From Kocuria rosea (GTDB lineage: Bacteria; Actinomycetota; Actinomycetes; Actinomycetales; Micrococcaceae), in contig NZ_CP035103.1 of assembly GCF_006094695.1 (NCBI RefSeq), forward strand, positions 620,001 to 684,000: 64,000 bases of DNA, read 5' to 3'. Below, piece after piece: positions 60,420-64,000 of the stretch (position 1 is the stretch's first letter; each line of letters opens with the position of its first letter). A program made the translations under genes and the position numbers. The notes under the pieces are model-generated. The model searched no databases. It was not told the DNA's origin and saw only the letters and a list, made by a program, of their open reading frames with translations.

Positions 60420-62774
60420 ATGCCTCAACCGTCGAACGATGCCTCCGCCTGGCAGGTCCGCGAGTCCGCCCTCGACCCCGGCGCGCACGGCGCCCTGGAG
60501 TCCGTCTTCGCCCTGTCCAACGGGTACGTCGGGATCCGGGGCACGCTGGACGAGGCGCAGCCCAGCGCCTCCCGCGGGACCTTCCTGGCCGGGGTCTACG
60601 AGTACCACCCGCTGTCCTACCCCGAGGGCGGCTACGGGCACCCGGAGCACGGGCAGGCCATCATCGGCGTGGCCGACGGGAGCACCGTGCGCCTGCAGGT
60701 GGACGGGGTGCCGCTGGATGTCCGGGAGTCCCCGCCGGAGCAGCACGACCGCGTGCTCGACCTGCGCGCGGGCACGCTGCGCCGCGAGACGGAGTGGGTC
60801 ACCCCGCGCGGCGCCCGGATGCGCCTGACGTCCACCCGCCTGGTCTCGCTGACCCAGCGCTCCGTCACGGCGATCCGCTACGAGGTCGAGGCGCTGGACC
60901 GCACGGTCCAGGCGGTGCTGCGCTCCGACCTGGTCGTCAACGGCACCCCGCCCAAGGTGGAGAACGAGGACCCGCGCGTGGCCGCGGTCCTGGAGCAGCC
61001 GTTCCGTGCCCGCCTCAGCCGCTGCCACGAGACCGGCGGCGTCCTGGTCCACCGCACCCACGGGAGCGAGATCGGGGTGGCCGCGGCGGTCGAGCACGAG
61101 GTCGACATGCCGGCCGGCGGCGCCGTGAGCACGCAGTGCGACGACGACCAGGTGGTCACCACCCTCGTGACCGACCTCCGGCCCGGGCAGCGGGTGGGGT
61201 TCGTCAAGTACCTCTGCCACGCGTCCTCGGACGCGGACCCCTCGGCCGACCTGCGGGAGCAGGTGCTCGCCGCGATGACCGGGGCGCGGCGGCGCGGCTG
61301 GGACGGGCTGCTCGCCGACCAGCGGGCGGAGCTGGACGAGTACTGGGACAGCGCCGAGGTGGAGATCGACAGAGACCCCGAGCTGCAGCTGGCGATCCGC
61401 TTCGACCTGTTCCAGCTCCTGCAGGCGGCGGCCTGCGTCAGCCGCGCCCCGGTCGGGGCGAAGGGGCTGACCGGCGGCGGGTACAGCGGGCACACCTTCT
61501 GGGACATCGAGGGCTTCGTGCTGCCGGCCCTGGCGCTGCTGCGCCCCCGGGACGCCGCCCGGCTCCTGCAGTGGCGCTCCTCGACCCTGGACCGGGCCCG
61601 GGAGCGGGCGCAGGTCCTGGACCTGGGCGGCGCCTCCTTCCCGTGGCGCACCATCGACGGGCACGAGACGTCGGCGTACTGGCCGGCCAGCACCGCGGCC
61701 ATGCACGTCAACGCCGACATCGCGCGGGCCTTCCGCTGGTGGGCCGACGCCACCGGCGAGGACCTCACCGAGGTCGGCGGGGTCGACGTCCTGGTGGAGA
61801 CGGCGCGCGTGTGGGCGGCCATGGTGCACGAGGACCACGAGGGCGGCATCCACCTCCTCGGCATGACCGGGCCGGACGAGTACACCGGCGTGGTGGACGA
61901 CAACGTCTTCACCAACCTCATGGCCCGGCGCAACCTCCGGGCGGCCGCCGACGCGTGCGAGGAGCACCCCGAGCACGTGGGGCGGCTCTCCGTGACGGCG
62001 GACGAGCTCCAGCGGTGGCGGGTCCTGGCGGACGCGATCCACATCCCCTACGACGCCGTGCGCGGCGTGCACCCCTCCAACGAGGGGTTCACGACCTACC
62101 GCGAGTGGGACTTCGAGGCCAAGCGCGACGGCTACCCCGTGGAGGAGCACTTCCACTACGCCAAGATCTACCGCCGCCAGATCGTCAAGCAGGCGGACCT
62201 GGTCCTCGCCCTGTGGTGGTGCGCCGAGGCGTTCACCCCGGAGCAGACCGCCCGGGACCTGGACTACTACGAGCAGCGCACCGTCCGCGACTCGTCCCTC
62301 TCGGCCTGCGTGCAGGCCGTGGTCTGCGCCCGCGTGGGCCACCTGGACCTCGCCCTCGAGCACCTGCGCGAGTCCGCCCTCGTGGACCTGCGGGACATCC
62401 AGCAGGACGCCGAGCAGGGCCTGCACCTGGCCTCCGCCGCCGGGTCGTGGCTGGCCGTGGTCTGCGGGTTCGGGGGACTGGACACGGACGGGGGCGAGCT
62501 GCGCCTGGCCCCCCGGCTCCCGGAGCGGCTGCACCGGATCGCCTTCCGCCTCCGGTGGCACGGCCGCCGGCTCGGCGTGGAGATCACCCGCTCGGGCACG
62601 ACCGTGCGGGTCCTGGACGGGGACGCCGGCGAGGTGGCGCTGCAGATCGACGGCGAGGCCCTGGCCGTCACGGCCGCGCGCCCCGCGACCGCGCCGCTGC
62701 ACACGCCGCACCCGCCCACCCCCGCCCCGCACCAGCCCCCGGGACGCGCCCCGCGCGCCCCCCGCACGCCGTGA
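60420..62774 (+). CDS. Glycoside hydrolase family 65 (disaccharide phosphorylase type)
   Basis: 784 residues. An N-terminal beta-sandwich (1-270: [15 protein letters not shown]) is followed by the (alpha/alpha)6 barrel with [31 protein letters not shown] and the general acid Glu487 in [25 protein letters not shown] and the C-terminal sheet follow. GH65 enzymes phosphorolyse maltose, trehalose, kojibiose or related disaccharides to beta-glucose 1-phosphate. No beta-phosphoglucomutase gene is adjacent. The last 30 residues are a Pro/His-rich tail. The stop overlaps the recQ GTG (GTGA). Confidence 0.92.
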   Translation: MPQPSNDASAWQVRESALDPGAHGALESVFALSNGYVGIRGTLDEAQPSASRGTFLAGVYEYHPLSYPEGGYGHPEHGQAIIGVADGSTVRLQVDGVPLDVRESPPEQHDRVLDLRAGTLRRETEWVTPRGARMRLTSTRLVSLTQRSVTAIRYEVEALDRTVQAVLRSDLVVNGTPPKVENEDPRVAAVLEQPFRARLSRCHETGGVLVHRTHGSEIGVAAAVEHEVDMPAGGAVSTQCDDDQVVTTLVTDLRPGQRVGFVKYLCHASSDADPSADLREQVLAAMTGARRRGWDGLLADQRAELDEYWDSAEVEIDRDPELQLAIRFDLFQLLQAAACVSRAPVGAKGLTGGGYSGHTFWDIEGFVLPALALLRPRDAARLLQWRSSTLDRARERAQVLDLGGASFPWRTIDGHETSAYWPASTAAMHVNADIARAFRWWADATGEDLTEVGGVDVLVETARVWAAMVHEDHEGGIHLLGMTGPDEYTGVVDDNVFTNLMARRNLRAAADACEEHPEHVGRLSVTADELQRWRVLADAIHIPYDAVRGVHPSNEGFTTYREWDFEAKRDGYPVEEHFHYAKIYRRQIVKQADLVLALWWCAEAFTPEQTARDLDYYEQRTVRDSSLSACVQAVVCARVGHLDLALEHLRESALVDLRDIQQDAEQGLHLASAAGSWLAVVCGFGGLDTDGGELRLAPRLPERLHRIAFRLRWHGRRLGVEITRSGTTVRVLDGDAGEVALQIDGEALAVTAARPATAPLHTPHPPTPAPHQPPGRAPRAPRTP

Positions 62775-64000
62775 CGCGCCCCGCGCCCCTCGAGGTGCTC
62801 ACCCGCGTCTGGGGCTACGACGCCTTCCGCGGGCAGCAGGCCGAGATCATCGACGCGGTCACCGGCGGCGAGGACGCCCTCGTGCTCATGCCCACCGGCG
62901 GCGGCAAGAGCCTGTGCTACCAGATCCCGGCGCTCGTCCGGGAGGGCACCGGGGTGGTCATCAGCCCGCTCATCGCGCTCATGCACGACCAGGTCGACGC
63001 CCTCGAGCAGGTCGGCGTGCGCGCCGCGTACCTCAACTCCACCCAGACCCTCGAGGAGCGCCGCGACGTGGAGCGTCGACTCCTGGCCGGCGAGCTCGAC
63101 CTGCTCTACCTCGCTCCCGAGCGCCTCCCGGTCGCGGCCGATCTGCTCGACCGCGCCCGCATCGCGCTCTTCGCCGTCGACGAGGCGCACTGCGTGGCCC
63201 AGTGGGGCCACGACTTCCGCCCCGACTACCTCGGGCTGACGATCCTCCACGACCGCTGGCCCGGGGTCCCGCGCATCGCCCTCACCGCCACCGCGACCGC
63301 GGAGACGCGCGAGGAGATCGTCCGCAACCTCCGCCTGGACGACGCCCGGGTCTTCGTCTCCAGCTTCGACCGGCCCAACATCCAGTACCGGGTCGGGCCC
63401 AAGAAGGACGCCCGCCGGCAGCTGCTCCAGCTCATCCGGACCGAGCACGACGGCGAGGCCGGCATCGTCTACTGCCTCAGCCGCGCCTCGGTCGAGCGCA
63501 CCGCGGAGTGGTTGGCCGGCCAGGGCGTCACCGCGCTGCCGTACCACGCCGGCCTGCCCGCCGAGGTGCGGTCGCAGCACCAGACCCGCTTCCTGCGCGA
63601 GGACGGCGTCGTCATGGTCGCGACCATCGCCTTCGGCATGGGGATCGACAAGCCCGACGTGCGCTTCGTCGCCCACCTCGACCTGCCCAAGAGCGTCGAG
63701 GGCTACTACCAGGAGACCGGGCGCGCCGGGCGCGACGGGCTGCCGTCGACGGCGTGGCTGGCCTACGGGCTGCAGGACGTCGTCCAGCAGCGCCGGATGA
63801 TCGAGGACGGCGAGGGGGACCGGCAGCGCAAGCGCGCCCAGACGCTGCACCTGGACGCGATGCTCGCGCTGTGCGAGACGGTGCAGTGCCGCCGCCGGCA
63901 GCTGCTGCGCTACTTCGGCGAGGCGAGCGAGCCGTGCGGCAACTGCGACACGTGCCTGGACCCGCCCGAGGCCTTCGACGGCACGGTCCCGGCGCAGAAG
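62771..64000 (+). CDS. recQ: ATP-dependent DNA helicase RecQ, 3' end outside the window
   Basis: 410 codons are open to the right edge with no stop. GTG start overlaps the GH65 stop. RecQ motifs in order: motif 0 [12 protein letters not shown], Walker A MPTGGGKS, motif [33 protein letters not shown], motif [18 protein letters not shown], motif [11 protein letters not shown], then the zinc-binding domain with [10 protein letters not shown] and CGNCDTC. It unwinds DNA 3' to 5' in recombination repair. The RQC winged helix and HRDC part would lie beyond the edge. Confidence 0.96.
   Translation, partial: MTRPAPLEVLTRVWGYDAFRGQQAEIIDAVTGGEDALVLMPTGGGKSLCYQIPALVREGTGVVISPLIALMHDQVDALEQVGVRAAYLNSTQTLEERRDVERRLLAGELDLLYLAPERLPVAADLLDRARIALFAVDEAHCVAQWGHDFRPDYLGLTILHDRWPGVPRIALTATATAETREEIVRNLRLDDARVFVSSFDRPNIQYRVGPKKDARRQLLQLIRTEHDGEAGIVYCLSRASVERTAEWLAGQGVTALPYHAGLPAEVRSQHQTRFLREDGVVMVATIAFGMGIDKPDVRFVAHLDLPKSVEGYYQETGRAGRDGLPSTAWLAYGLQDVVQQRRMIEDGEGDRQRKRAQTLHLDAMLALCETVQCRRRQLLRYFGEASEPCGNCDTCLDPPEAFDGTVPAQK

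Overview
The window is uniformly very GC-rich (low-70s percent by eye), with dense genes, many 4-bp ATGA/GTGA overlaps, frequent GTG starts and GC-rich stem-loops without U-tracts as terminators. Together with actinobacterial families (DUF4193, DUF222-HNH, LGFP repeats, the CE1758/CE1759 flavin pair, APS-reductase-type CysH, FprA) this points to a chromosome of a Micrococcaceae-type actinobacterium, Kocuria-like. That assignment is inferred from gene content, not from a marker gene. Both ends cut genes: an isochorismatase-like hydrolase on the left and recQ on the right.

Layout. 0-6 kb: phosphoribosyltransferase, a small membrane protein with a paralogue at 13.3 kb, PEP carboxylase, DUF1772 protein and a PPK2 kinase. 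6.06-7.17 kb: an intact IS481-family element with 6-bp target duplication. 7.2-13.8 kb: OsmC protein, an unknown TTG-start gene, a GH31 glycosidase, and an LLM oxidoreductase/FMN reductase/MarR operon with a palindromic operator. 13.9-18.3 kb: ackA-pta and a CstR-like repressor divergent from a rhodanese gene across two operators. 18.4-22.0 kb: thiamine-binding protein, a GNAT enzyme apparently starting at CTG, a spermidine-synthase-like protein, a macrolide-phosphotransferase homologue and an XRE regulator. 22.0-27.7 kb: a mymA/virS-like locus (Baeyer-Villiger monooxygenase, alpha/beta hydrolase, AraC regulator, SDR) with four matching 16-bp direct-repeat operators. 27.7-37.1 kb: NCS2 permease and an assimilatory sulfate operon (sulfite reductase, APS reductase, CysD, CysN, ABC importer), then FprA. 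38.7-43.6 kb: sugar-lactone oxidase, universal stress protein, zincin, tRNA-Glu/Asp/Phe and small hypothetical genes. 43.7-50.4 kb: GH13 glucosidase, a frameshifted EamA transporter, carboxylesterase, Gfo/Idh/MocA oxidoreductase and a CynX/NimT-type MFS carrier. 50.5-64 kb: DUF4193, exonuclease III, a YtrA-like GntR/ABC operon, a secreted CAP-LGFP protein, DUF222-HNH, NAD synthetase, enoyl-CoA hydratase, GH65 phosphorylase and recQ.

How the parts work together. Acetate overflow (Pta-AckA), anaplerosis (Ppc), sulfur assimilation and sugar hydrolysis/phosphorolysis make this mostly a housekeeping and catabolic region. FprA may feed the ferredoxin that the sulfite reductase needs. Several local regulators sit beside recognisable operators (MarR, CstR, AraC, GntR). 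The AraC locus is the best supported regulatory system: the same direct-repeat pair, with identical 21-bp spacing and the same orientation relative to the target, stands before both target transcripts. I see no CRISPR array, prophage or large mobile island; the IS481 copy is the only clear mobile element.
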